Source of the DNA: Acidobacteriota bacterium
GTDB taxonomy: Bacteria > Acidobacteriota > Terriglobia > Terriglobales > Acidobacteriaceae
Direction: 5' to 3'
DNA: 64,000 nt
Assembly (NCBI GenBank): GCA_021781795.1
Contig: JAJXWA010000012.1
Location: forward strand, 1-64,000
The translations under genes were made by a program, and so were the position numbers. Within the stretch, counting starts at the first letter, position 1. Each line of letters opens with the position of its first letter. Shown here piece after piece: positions 1-8,379 of the stretch. Under the pieces are notes generated by a model. That model saw only the letters and a list, made by a program, of their open reading frames with translations. It was not told the DNA's origin and ran no database searches.

Positions 1-677
1 ACATCTTCAAGGGAGAGCCCGCTCGTCACGGACGCGCGCAGGCTCCACTTTCCATGCACCTCCGTTGCGCGAAAGCCGGGCCGGTCCGTTTCCACCAGGA
101 AGCCGCGCACGCGGTTATCCTCGTCCTCCACCTTCGCCCAGATGACCGCCACATCGGCCACATTGCCTGACGTGATCCACATCTTCTCGCCGTTGAGGAT
201 ATACTCATCACCGGCCTTGTGCGCCGTGGTCGTCATGCCGCCGGGGTTCGATCCAAACCCCGGCTCCGTCAGGCCAAAGCACCCAATCTTCTTCCCCGCC
301 GCCAGCCCCGGCAGCCACTGCTCCTTCTGTGCTTCCGTGCCAAATGTGTAGATGGGATACATCACCAGCGCCGACTGCACGCTCACAAAGCTGCGCAGCC
401 CACTGTCGCCGCGTTCCAGCTCCTGCATCACCAGCCCATACTCCACATTCGACATCCCTGCGCAGCCATAGCCTTCCAGGTTCGCGCCAAAAAAGCCCAG
501 CTCGCCCATCATCGGCACCAGTTCGCGAGGAAACCGCTCCGTGCGAAAGCACTCCTCAACAATTGGCATCAGGTTGTCATCCACAAACTCGCGCGCCGTG
601 CGCCGCACCAGCAGCTCGTCCTCGGTAAACGTCGCGTCCAGATTCAAAAAATCAAAGCCCTGAAACTTGAATGCCAT
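1..677 (-). CDS. gcdH: Glutaryl-CoA dehydrogenase-like acyl-CoA dehydrogenase, C-terminus beyond the window
   Basis: This FAD enzyme family oxidises and decarboxylates glutaryl-CoA to crotonyl-CoA in lysine and tryptophan breakdown. About 225 N-terminal residues are visible, read leftwards from the ATG at 677-675; the rest lies outside the window. Residues 75-120 (ERGDSGLRSFVSVQSALVM, then a segment ending QKEQWLPGLA) and the flavin loop GLTEPGFGSNP follow the glutaryl-CoA dehydrogenase pattern more closely than other acyl-CoA dehydrogenases. A later GKWSLRAS segment also matches that subfamily. The catalytic glutamate would lie in the missing part, so activity cannot be judged. No partner gene is visible. 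A general short-chain acyl-CoA dehydrogenase is the main alternative. Confidence 0.87.
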   Translation of the reverse strand, partial: MAFKFQGFDFLNLDATFTEDELLVRRTAREFVDDNLMPIVEECFRTERFPRELVPMMGELGFFGANLEGYGCAGMSNVEYGLVMQELERGDSGLRSFVSVQSALVMYPIYTFGTEAQKEQWLPGLAAGKKIGCFGLTEPGFGSNPGGMTTTAHKAGDEYILNGEKMWITSGNVADVAVIWAKVEDEDNRVRGFLVETDRPGFRATEVHGKWSLRASVTSGLSLED

Positions 678-805
678 GATGAATCCTTCTTTCTGCCTCG
701 CAATCCAAACTCGCAAGCCTAGCAGAGACCCCAAGGCCCAGGCCAGTGCGCCCGCGCACAATGCTCGCTCTGTTGTCGTGTGAGTCCCGGCCGCGCAGCT
801 CGCAG

Positions 806-2236
806 CTACTCGTCTTCTTCAATGCTGTCCGCGTATGTCGGATACGGCTCCGGCGCCCGGCTCGTCTGCATCGTCGCCAGCGTCTTCAGGTCGGTTTGCA
901 CCTGCGCCCACTGCTTTGCATCCCGCTTCGTCGTGATCGGCGCATTGGGATTCGCATAATACGCCTCGATGTCTTCCTTGATCCCGGGCGGAATTGGTTG
1001 CGTGGGTCTACGCGCCAGCCGCCGCAGCAGGTCAGCATACGTCGCATCCGTCAGCGGATAGCCGCCCGGCTGCACCACGTAGCCCGTATCCAGATCCCGA
1101 TTCGGCAGTGGATGCCGCGGGTCCATCGACTGAAGCAGAACCACATCACGCATTGCCGGGTCCTCCAGCATGTGCGCCAGCAGCCGTCGCGAAAATGCCT
1201 TCGGAGCCGCCTCAGCTGCAATTGGCTTGCGCGACTCCGGCGGGGTAAACCGCGCGAGCATCTCGCGAAGCACAGCCAGCGAAACTGTCAGGCTGTGGAT
1301 GTAGTCCGCCTCGGTCGCCGTACTTGGGTCCTTCACCGCCACCAGCTTCAACGGTCCCACCTTGGGTAACACCGTCAGCACGCTTGCCAGAGCATACGTT
1401 TCAAAGCCCGGCTTCTCACGATATGCGCCCCAGTCATTCGCCGCAGATACGCCATCAATCTCCTGCAGCAGCTCCTGAAACTCCGGACTGTTCGGCTCGG
1501 TGGGTTCGTGCCGGCGATGCAGCATCGTCACCGCATACGCAATCCGCGGAATGAAGGTCCGCGTCGCAAACCGGTAACCGGGCATGTTGAAGCGATGCCC
1601 CTTCACCACTGAAAAGTCTTCCGTCAACCCATACGTCTGGTAGTAAGCCAGCGCCAGTTGGCGCACCGGCACCTTTAATCCAACATGCCGCAGAAAGCGC
1701 AGCGGCGCCATGCGATGATGCGCCACCTCGTTGATGTCGAAGCCAAACTCGGTCTGCACGTGCTGGTGCCGCCCTTCGGCATAGCTCACCACCAGGCCAT
1801 ACTTCCTGCGCAGACGCGGAAAATCCTGCGGCACCGCCAGGTTCGTCGCCGTCGCGTGTCCTATCGAGTCGCCGATGTAGTGCGACAGCGCGCCAATCGC
1901 AAACGCCAGCTCGTCGGCGTTCTGCGCGTTCCGCAGCAGGTTCACGACAAAATCGCCGGACCGCACATAGTGCGTCAGATTCGAAAAGCGCGGATCGCCA
2001 AACGGATAGTAGCCAATATCCTGAATGACGCAGCCGCCGTAGGCATACGCGCGCGCTTCTTGCAGCTGCGCCGCCGTCAGCCCCGGATACCGGCTCACGA
2101 GCAGCGGCACAATCGAGTTCTGCCACGTCAGGTCAATCAGTTGTTCATGCGTCAGCAGAGAATAGGCAGTCGCGTGCGTCCCCGTCAGCAACAGCATCAG
2201 CACCGTCACTGCCGCCAGCAGCCCGCGTCGCTTCAT
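806..2236 (-). CDS. Exported zinc-dependent phospholipase C / P1-nuclease-fold protein
   Basis: The 476-residue product starts with a signal peptide (residues 1-25, hydrophobic core AAVTVLMLLLTG) and continues into a zinc-dependent phospholipase C-like domain. The new N-terminus is followed at once by YSLLTHEQLIDLTW; further candidate metal ligands lie in QDIGYYPFGDPRF and ALSHYIGDSIGHA, the His/Asp arrangement of this fold. The last 250 residues match nothing I recognise. The ATG at 2236 was preferred to an in-frame codon 96 bases upstream because it places the signal peptide at the N-terminus. It follows mlaF by 31 bases in the same direction, so it is probably the third gene of a phospholipid-handling operon. 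The substrate is not known. Confidence 0.75.
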   Translation of the reverse strand: MKRRGLLAAVTVLMLLLTGTHATAYSLLTHEQLIDLTWQNSIVPLLVSRYPGLTAAQLQEARAYAYGGCVIQDIGYYPFGDPRFSNLTHYVRSGDFVVNLLRNAQNADELAFAIGALSHYIGDSIGHATATNLAVPQDFPRLRRKYGLVVSYAEGRHQHVQTEFGFDINEVAHHRMAPLRFLRHVGLKVPVRQLALAYYQTYGLTEDFSVVKGHRFNMPGYRFATRTFIPRIAYAVTMLHRRHEPTEPNSPEFQELLQEIDGVSAANDWGAYREKPGFETYALASVLTVLPKVGPLKLVAVKDPSTATEADYIHSLTVSLAVLREMLARFTPPESRKPIAAEAAPKAFSRRLLAHMLEDPAMRDVVLLQSMDPRHPLPNRDLDTGYVVQPGGYPLTDATYADLLRRLARRPTQPIPPGIKEDIEAYYANPNAPITTKRDAKQWAQVQTDLKTLATMQTSRAPEPYPTYADSIEEDE

Positions 2237-2267
2237 CGCTCGATTCACTCTGCTGTGCTCTCCGTGT

Positions 2268-3095
2268 CTATGCCAGAAACTCGCGCACAAACGGATCCTG
2301 GCTGCGCACCAACTCTTCCAGCGAACCGTCAAAGATGAGCCGGCCCTCTGAAAGCATCAGAAAGCTCGTCTTCTCGTCCACCTTGCCCTCTGGCAGCGGC
2401 GTCATGGCATTTTGCTCCGCGTCGAACCGGTGCGTGCACATCACAAACGCATCCTGCAACCGGTGCGTCACCAGCAGAGACGGCGTGTGGTACACATCGC
2501 GCTGCTTCACAATCAGCTCGATGATTGTCGTCGATGTCACCGGGTCCAGTCCGCCCGTCGGCGAATCGTAGAGCAGCAACTCCGGCCTGTGAATCAGCGC
2601 CCGCGCAATCGCCACCCGTCTCCGCATCCCGCCCGACAGGCTGCTCGGATACATCCGAAACGTCTCTTCCAGTCCGACAAAGCGCAGCGCCTCCAGTACT
2701 CGAGCGTCGATCTCCTCGTCCGCCACCTGCTCCTGAATCAATTGGTATGCAACGTTGTCGCGTACCGTCAGCGAGTCAAACAGCGCGCCCTCCTGAAAAA
2801 CCATTCCCGTCCGCGTCCGTAGTGAGAACAGATCTTCCTCGCGCATCTGCGAGATCTCTTCGCCAAACAGGCGAATGCTGCCTTCATCCGGCCGCAACAG
2901 TCCGTTGGCCAGCTTCAGCATCACGCTCTTGCCCACACCCACCGGCCCCAGCACGATCCGCGTCTCGCCCGGCGCAACGCGAAAACTGATCTTCTCCAGC
3001 ACCGGCGGCCCGTCGAAGCTCAGCGTCACATCGCAGAAGCACAACACCGGCTCAGCTTCCGGAAGGGAAGCCGCACTCTGCGCAGTCTGTGCCAT
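2268..3095 (-). CDS. mlaF: MlaF-type ABC transporter ATPase
   Basis: This 275-residue cytoplasmic ATPase would power an MCE-type (Mla) lipid transporter together with the MlaE permease 8 bases upstream. Visible motifs are Walker A (GPVGVGKS, about residue 47), Q-loop (MVFQEG), signature LSGGMRRRVAIARA, D-loop GGLDP and switch histidine (LVTHRLQD). The Walker B segment reads LLLYDSPTGGLDP, so serine (TCG in the DNA) stands where the catalytic glutamate is expected. No MCE substrate-binding (MlaD) gene is in the window; the next gene is instead an exported phospholipase-like protein. The start at 3095 begins MAQTAQ. The family assignment is firm, while normal ATP turnover is open because of the Walker B change. 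Confidence 0.87.
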   Translation of the reverse strand: MAQTAQSAASLPEAEPVLCFCDVTLSFDGPPVLEKISFRVAPGETRIVLGPVGVGKSVMLKLANGLLRPDEGSIRLFGEEISQMREEDLFSLRTRTGMVFQEGALFDSLTVRDNVAYQLIQEQVADEEIDARVLEALRFVGLEETFRMYPSSLSGGMRRRVAIARALIHRPELLLYDSPTGGLDPVTSTTIIELIVKQRDVYHTPSLLVTHRLQDAFVMCTHRFDAEQNAMTPLPEGKVDEKTSFLMLSEGRLIFDGSLEELVRSQDPFVREFLA

Positions 3096-3103
3096 CGATG
3101 CCG

Positions 3104-3889
3104 TCACATCCAGCCCGCAAACAACGTCAGAATCAAACGGCTGATCAGGAAGTCCACAAAGATAATCAGCACCGACGCATTCACCACGGCCGAAATCGTG
3201 GACCGTCCCACGCCCTGCGTACCGCCCGTCGTCCGGATGCCATAGAAGCAGCCGATCGACGACAGAATGTAGCCGAAGAACAGCGGCTTCACCAGTCCCT
3301 GCACAATATCCGGCAGGCGCAGATGCTCCCATGCCATGTTGAGATATTGCGTTCCGTTCTGATGATTCATGAAGACCGTCACCATGCCTCCGCCCATAAT
3401 TCCGCAGGCATCCGCCACGATCGTCAGAAAAAACAGCATCAGCACGCTCGCAAAGATGCGCGGCGTCACCAGCTTGCGCAGCGGGTCCACGCCCAGCGCG
3501 CGCATGGCGTCAATCTGCTCCGTCACCACCATCGACCCCAGCTCGCTCGCCATGGATGACGCATTCCGTCCTGAGACCATCACGCCTGTCAGCACCGGTC
3601 CCAGCTCGCGAATCATCGTCAGGCTCACAAACTGTCCTGTCACAGCCGTAGCGCCAAACGCTGAAAGCGTCGCCGCCGACTGCAGCGCCAGCACGCCTCC
3701 GGTCGATAGTCCAGACAGCACCACAATCGAAAGCGACCCCACGCCGATAATGTCCGACTGCATCAAAAAATCGGCCCAGTAAATCGGCGGACGGAAAAGA
3801 TTCAAAAACGCGTCATACGCAAACAGGGAGTAGTCCTGGACCGTGAGAAGGATGCGCTTGGCTGCATTGCCGATCGGGTCTATCGCCAT
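3104..3889 (-). CDS. mlaE: MlaE-family lipid transporter permease
   Basis: The 261-residue integral membrane protein belongs to the MlaE permease family, the inner-membrane part of MCE lipid transporters that move phospholipids between inner and outer membrane. Hydrophobic helices are spread through the protein, and the central MIRELGPVLTGVMVSGR with the following ELGSMVVTEQIDAMRALG is the family hallmark. The ATG at 3889 was chosen because AAGGCGAG lies just before it; a longer form starting 42 bases upstream is possible. It is the first gene of mlaE-mlaF-phospholipase. The divergent otsA gene shares the 272-base spacer upstream. Confidence 0.9.
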   Translation of the reverse strand: MAIDPIGNAAKRILLTVQDYSLFAYDAFLNLFRPPIYWADFLMQSDIIGVGSLSIVVLSGLSTGGVLALQSAATLSAFGATAVTGQFVSLTMIRELGPVLTGVMVSGRNASSMASELGSMVVTEQIDAMRALGVDPLRKLVTPRIFASVLMLFFLTIVADACGIMGGGMVTVFMNHQNGTQYLNMAWEHLRLPDIVQGLVKPLFFGYILSSIGCFYGIRTTGGTQGVGRSTISAVVNASVLIIFVDFLISRLILTLFAGWM

Positions 3890-4161
3890 TCTCTCGCCTT
3901 GTCCATCGCCTGCAGGATCTGGAGCCCGCAACTCTTCTGCTCAGAATAGCGCATCGCAGCCCCTCACGCCGCCGCTGCGCCGCTCATCGCATCTTCGCTT
4001 CTTCTGCGCCTTTGCCCGGTCTCGCAAGCCATCGAAGCGTGGAACCTCATCGCTCTATGCGTATGAATTATCGTTGCTTACCGATCCGTGCCTGCAACTG
4101 TGCAATCAATCGAGCACCGCATGCATCTAAGATTACAAATCAGTGCAGAAGGAGAAACGAC

Positions 4162-6495
4162 ATGCACCACTTCCGCCTGCGCCTGATTCTGGCGCTTGTG
4201 GCAAGCGTCACGCTCGTCTCGCTCGCCTCCACTTATTTCGATGTGCTTGCACACAAGCACATCCTCCGCCAGGAGCTCGTGCGTCGTACCCGCTGGATGG
4301 GCCTTTCCATCCAGCCAGCCATCGAGCAGGACCTCATTGCAGGCCGCGGTGAAGCGATTGCTCCGCTCCTCGCCCGGTCCATGCAGCCCACCGCCGCACT
4401 TGCCATCGCCGTCTATGACGCGCATGGCGTGCTGCTGGCCGCCACAGGTTCTACAGGCCTCGTCCAGTCCCTTTCTTTCGCACCCTTGCAGCGCGCCCTG
4501 CGCAAGGGCGCCGTTATCGAAGCATTCGGCCACGATGATCGCAGCCAGTGGCTCGAGGAAGTCTTTCCCCTGCACAACGGCGATCAGCTCACCGGCGCGC
4601 TGGTGCTGCTCACCGATGCGGACTACATCCGCAGCGAAGCCAATGCCACTTGGGCGCGCAGCTTCTGGCGCGTCGTCGCTCTCGTCGTCCTCATCGCTCT
4701 CATCACCTTCGGCATGGTGCGCTGGTTCCTCTTGCAGCCCATGACGCGCGCCGTCGAGCGCCTGCGCAAGCTGCGCGCCGGTCATCCTGTTCGTCCTGCG
4801 CAGGTCGCAGCAAAAGATCTCAGCCTCTTTTCGCCACTGGCTCGCGAAATGGAAACCATGGCTGAGAGCCTTCGCCGCGCGCGCGCCGCCGCAGAGGCCG
4901 AGGCGCGTCTGCGCGAAGCAGGCGAAAGCCTCTGGACCGCCGAGCGCCTCGCCGTGCACATGCGCGACACCACAGGCTCCGGACGCATCTTCGTCGTCTC
5001 CAATCGCGAGCCCTACGTCCACATGCGTCAGGGCAAAGACATCGTCTGCCACGTTCCGCCCAGCGGCCTCGTCACCGCCATCGAGCCTGTGTTGCGCGCC
5101 TGCGATGGCGTCTGGGTCGCCAGCGGCAGCGGCACCGCAGACGCCGACACCGTCGATGAATTTGACCGCCTGCGTGTGCCGCCTGACGACCCGCACTACA
5201 CCCTGCGTCGCGTCTGGCTCTCCAACGAAGAAGAGTCCAGCTACTACGACGGATTTGCCAATGAAGGTCTCTGGCCGCTCTGCCACATCGCGCACACCCG
5301 CCCCATCTTCCGCTCCGGCGACTGGGCCTGCTATCAGCGCGTCAACGAACGATTCGCTCAGGCCCTGCTCGACGAGATCAAAGACTGCTCCGAGCCCATC
5401 GTCTTCGTGCAGGACTACCACTTCGCCCTCCTGCCGCGCCTCGTCAAAAATGCACGCCCCGACGCGCGCGTCGCCATCTTCTGGCACATTCCCTGGCCTA
5501 ATCCGGAGGCCTTTGGCATCTGTCCCTGGCAGGCCGAGCTCCTCGATGGACTGCTCGGCGCGGACCTCATCGGCTTCCACATTCCGCTGCACTGCAACAA
5601 CTTTCTGGCGACCGTCGACCGCACCATTGAAGCGCGCACCAGCCCCGAGCAGATGACTGTCCGCCGCCATGGCCACGTCACCGCAGTGCGTCCATTTCCC
5701 ATCAGCGTCGCCTTCGACAGCGTCCCCCCCGCCGCCATCGAGACCGCGCATAACGCTGAAGCCGCCCGCGCCGCGCTCCGCCGCCATCTCCTCGCAGGCC
5801 ACGGCGTGCGTGCGGAAGTCATCGCCCTCGGCGTCGATCGCATGGATTACACCAAGGGCATTGAAGAGCGCATGCTCGCCCTCGAAGAGTTGCTCGAACA
5901 GCATCCGTGGCATCGCGAGCGCCTCACTCTCGTGCAGATCGCCGCGCCCAGCCGCACCCGCATTCCCAGCTACGCCGATCTCAAGCGTCGCGTGGATGAA
6001 ACCGCCGCGCGCATCAATCAGCGCTATCAAACCGCGCACTGGCGGCCCATCGTGCTCGTTGAGCGCCAATGCAGCCACGAAGAGGTCTCCAGCTGGTATC
6101 GCATCGCCGACCTCTGTCTCGTCACCTCGCTTCACGACGGCATGAACCTCGTTGCAAAGGAATACGTCGCCGCGCGCGACGACGAGGACGGCGTGCTCAT
6201 CCTCAGCCGCTTCACCGGCGCATCTGTCGAGCTGCGCGACGCTCTCCTCGTTAACCCCTATGACATCGCCGGAGTAGCCGAAGCCATGCATCGAGGCCTC
6301 GAGATGCCGCGCGAAGAGCGCCGCCAGCGCATGCAGCTCATGCGCACCCACGTGCTCGAATTCAACATCTACCGCTGGGCCGCCAGCGTGCTTCGCGCCC
6401 TGCGTGAAGTACGCATCGAAGCCGACACCGCTGCCTCCATTCCTCCCGAGTCGGAGTCGCCGGCCATAACTGAAACGCAACGTAAACTCGCATAG
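4162..6495 (+). CDS. otsA: Membrane-bound trehalose-6-phosphate synthase with N-terminal sensor/HAMP module
   Basis: The GT20 domain joins UDP-glucose and glucose-6-phosphate to give trehalose-6-phosphate. This protein has 777 residues, whereas plain OtsA has about 470. The extra N-terminus holds a TM helix (about 5-24), an extracytoplasmic segment (25-165), a second TM helix (168-190) and a HAMP-plus-coiled-coil linker (190-270). The synthase spans about 273-755 with VSNREP, HIPWPNPEAFG, VDRMDYTKGIEER and TSLHDGMNLVAKEY. The start at 4162 has an AAGGAG Shine-Dalgarno at 4149-4154. The phosphatase gene follows after 7 bases. The layout suggests synthesis at the membrane under control of an external signal, such as osmotic stress; that control is inferred. 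Confidence 0.92.
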   Translation: MHHFRLRLILALVASVTLVSLASTYFDVLAHKHILRQELVRRTRWMGLSIQPAIEQDLIAGRGEAIAPLLARSMQPTAALAIAVYDAHGVLLAATGSTGLVQSLSFAPLQRALRKGAVIEAFGHDDRSQWLEEVFPLHNGDQLTGALVLLTDADYIRSEANATWARSFWRVVALVVLIALITFGMVRWFLLQPMTRAVERLRKLRAGHPVRPAQVAAKDLSLFSPLAREMETMAESLRRARAAAEAEARLREAGESLWTAERLAVHMRDTTGSGRIFVVSNREPYVHMRQGKDIVCHVPPSGLVTAIEPVLRACDGVWVASGSGTADADTVDEFDRLRVPPDDPHYTLRRVWLSNEEESSYYDGFANEGLWPLCHIAHTRPIFRSGDWACYQRVNERFAQALLDEIKDCSEPIVFVQDYHFALLPRLVKNARPDARVAIFWHIPWPNPEAFGICPWQAELLDGLLGADLIGFHIPLHCNNFLATVDRTIEARTSPEQMTVRRHGHVTAVRPFPISVAFDSVPPAAIETAHNAEAARAALRRHLLAGHGVRAEVIALGVDRMDYTKGIEERMLALEELLEQHPWHRERLTLVQIAAPSRTRIPSYADLKRRVDETAARINQRYQTAHWRPIVLVERQCSHEEVSSWYRIADLCLVTSLHDGMNLVAKEYVAARDDEDGVLILSRFTGASVELRDALLVNPYDIAGVAEAMHRGLEMPREERRQRMQLMRTHVLEFNIYRWAASVLRALREVRIEADTAASIPPESESPAITETQRKLA

Positions 6496-6502
6496 AAAGC
6501 AG

Positions 6503-7366
6503 ATGACCAACACACTCGCAGATCCGCCCGCTCGCAGCACCGAGCCAATACACAACACTGAAGCCATCTCCCCCAGCGCCGCAGCAACGCTCGATCGCTT
6601 CTTTCATCAGCTCGCGCGCTCTCCCCACCGTCCACTTCTCCTGCTCGACTACGACGGCACCCTCGCCGCCTTCCGCGTTGACCGCTTTCAAGCGCGCCCC
6701 TGGGCCGGAGTGCGCCGGCGCCTTCAGCGCATCCAGCGCCACGGCCGCACCCGTATCGCCGTCATCACCGGCCGTCCTGCCGCGGAGATCGCGCCCATGC
6801 TCGCGCTCGACGATCCCATCGAGGTCTGGGGCCTCCACGGCGCAGAACGGCTCCATCTCAACGGCCATCGCGAACTCGAAGAAGTTCCGCCTGCCGCGCG
6901 CGCGCGCCTCGACGAGTTGCGCGCTTTCCTGCGCATCAACTCACTCGGCGGGCTCTACGAAGACAAGCCCAACGCCGCCGTCATGCACTGGCGCGGTCAC
7001 GCCCCGTCGCGTGCTCGCCAGATCGAGCAGCGTGTCCGCGCGCTCTTCGCGCCGCTCGCGCAATTCGAAGGCATCGCTCTCCTGGAGTTTGAAGCCGGCG
7101 TCGAACTCCGCGTCGGCCGCGACAAAGGCGGCGCCGTCCGTCAGATCCTCGCAGAGTCCGGCGAAGACTCCCCTGTCGCTTATCTCGGCGACGACTTCTC
7201 CGACGAAGCCGCCTTTCGCGCCGTCAACCAGGCCCGCGGGCCTCACCTCAGCGTGCTCATGCGCCGTGCCTTTCGCGGCACCGCTGCCGAGCTTTGGCTC
7301 CGTCCTCCCGCGGCGTTACGAATGTTTCTCGCTCGCTGGGAAACGGTAGCTGCTTCAACAACGTGA
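6503..7366 (+). CDS. otsB: Trehalose-6-phosphate phosphatase
   Basis: This 287-residue HAD-superfamily enzyme removes phosphate from trehalose-6-phosphate and completes the OtsA-OtsB route to trehalose. HAD motif I is LLLDYDGTLA (about residues 48-57), motif II lies around ITGRPAAEIAPM, and motif IV is YLGDDFSDEAAF near residue 230, all with the acidic residues in place. The cap region contains GLHGAERLHLNGHRE and YEDKPNAAVMHWRG, typical of the family. It starts 7 bases after otsA and is surely co-transcribed with it. The N-terminal 35 residues are poorly conserved and probably disordered. Confidence 0.93.
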   Translation: MTNTLADPPARSTEPIHNTEAISPSAAATLDRFFHQLARSPHRPLLLLDYDGTLAAFRVDRFQARPWAGVRRRLQRIQRHGRTRIAVITGRPAAEIAPMLALDDPIEVWGLHGAERLHLNGHRELEEVPPAARARLDELRAFLRINSLGGLYEDKPNAAVMHWRGHAPSRARQIEQRVRALFAPLAQFEGIALLEFEAGVELRVGRDKGGAVRQILAESGEDSPVAYLGDDFSDEAAFRAVNQARGPHLSVLMRRAFRGTAAELWLRPPAALRMFLARWETVAASTT

Positions 7367-7434
7367 GTGTATGATGAGGGTCGAGAGCGCCCGATCCTTC
7401 GTTCTGCTCCGTTCGCGCTCCAGAGGCAACCCGA

Positions 7435-7458
7435 CCGGCAAGGCAGCCAGATTGCCGG
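7435..7458. repeat. Short inverted repeat before the lipoprotein gene
   Basis: CCGGCAA (7435-7441) and TTGCCGG (7452-7458) are perfect 7-base arms around a 10-base spacer, 54 bases before the lipoprotein start. No T-run follows, so it is more likely an operator or mRNA leader hairpin than a terminator. Confidence 0.35.
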
Positions 7459-7511
7459 CGTCATCCCCACGGGCGTACACGCGCTCCGATTGAACTAAGA
7501 GGAATCCCACA

Positions 7512-8306
7512 ATGTTAAAAATGATCGCTTCCAGGCCTGCACCGGTCCTCGCCGCCGCGTTGGCATTCGCGCTCGCCACGTCCTTTGCGGGCTGCAAAAA
7601 GACCTCCACCCCCGATACCACTGCGCAGAACGCCGCCCAGCCCGGCGCTCCCGGCGCTCAGCCCGGCGCACCCGGCTCAGCCCAGGGTGGTCCCGGCGCA
7701 CCCGCTGGACCCGGCCAATACGCGGGTGGCCCCGGTGCTCCGGGAGGACAGGGCCAATACGCAGGCGGCCAGGCTCCGGCTCCCGCGCCTCAGCCCATCA
7801 CGCTCACCATTCCGCCCGGAACTGACATCAACGTCCGCATCAACGAGAGCCTCAGCTCCCGTACATCGAACGTCGGTGATCCCTTCTCCGGAGAGCTCTC
7901 CTCCGCGCTCACCACGCCCAACGGCGACATCGTATTCCAGCGCGGCACCCCCGTCTCCGGCGCTGTTGTCTCCTCCAAGAATCAAGGTCGCTTCGCCGGC
8001 CGCGGCGTCCTCGCCATCGAGCTTCAGCAGGTCGCCGGCCGCCCCGTCAGCGCATCCGAATATGTCGTCAGTGAGAAGGGCAAAGGAAAGCGCTCCGCGT
8101 TGCTCATCGGCGGCGGTGCAGGAGCAGGCGCGCTGATCGGCGCGCTGGCCGGCGGCGGCAAGGGCGCGCTGATCGGCGGTCTGCTCGGCGGCGGCGCGGG
8201 CACGGCAGGCTCTGCCTTCACCGGCAACCACCCCCTCGTCATCCGCTCCGAGTCCATCGTGGTCTTCGGTCTCGAGCAGCCGCTCTCCGTCACCGTGCAG
8301 CGCTGA
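7512..8306 (+). CDS. Glycine/proline-rich putative lipoprotein with glycine-zipper segment
   Basis: I do not recognise a named family. The 264-residue product has a signal peptide ending in a lipobox-like FAGC, with the modifiable Cys at residue 28. A low-complexity stretch (about 40-90) rich in PGAPG and GQYAGG units follows, then a compact beta-type domain (95-190; IPPGTDINVRINESLSS), a glycine-zipper stretch (200-240; GGGAGAGALIGALAGGG) and a C-terminus ending in QPLSVTVQR. Glycine zippers in envelope lipoproteins often insert in or span membranes. AAGAGGA at 7497-7503 sets the start. A strong hairpin terminator follows, so the gene is probably transcribed alone. Confidence 0.78.
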   Translation: MLKMIASRPAPVLAAALAFALATSFAGCKKTSTPDTTAQNAAQPGAPGAQPGAPGSAQGGPGAPAGPGQYAGGPGAPGGQGQYAGGQAPAPAPQPITLTIPPGTDINVRINESLSSRTSNVGDPFSGELSSALTTPNGDIVFQRGTPVSGAVVSSKNQGRFAGRGVLAIELQQVAGRPVSASEYVVSEKGKGKRSALLIGGGAGAGALIGALAGGGKGALIGGLLGGGAGTAGSAFTGNHPLVIRSESIVVFGLEQPLSVTVQR

Positions 8307-8322
8307 TTCGAATACACACACA

Positions 8323-8374
8323 AACGCCGCACTCGGCGCCGGTCCTCCGGCTCCCGCGTGCGGCGTTCTATTTC
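8323..8374. terminator. Hairpin between two convergent genes
   Basis: AACGCCGCAC (8323-8332) and GTGCGGCGTT (8358-8367) form a perfect 10-base-pair stem with a GC-rich loop, followed by a short T-containing tail. It lies between the lipoprotein gene and the oppositely directed regulator gene, so it may serve both strands. Confidence 0.7.
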
Positions 8375-8379
8375 CCGGC

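Noticed and set aside
4078-6567. An 829-codon open frame on the minus strand opposite otsA
   Set aside because: It mirrors a well-conserved gene, has no recognisable domain, and arises from GC-rich codon bias. Similar long antisense frames opposite pheT (15538-18021), the CLC gene (29691-31448), metH (41280-43373) and purL (62312-63793) were rejected for the same reason.
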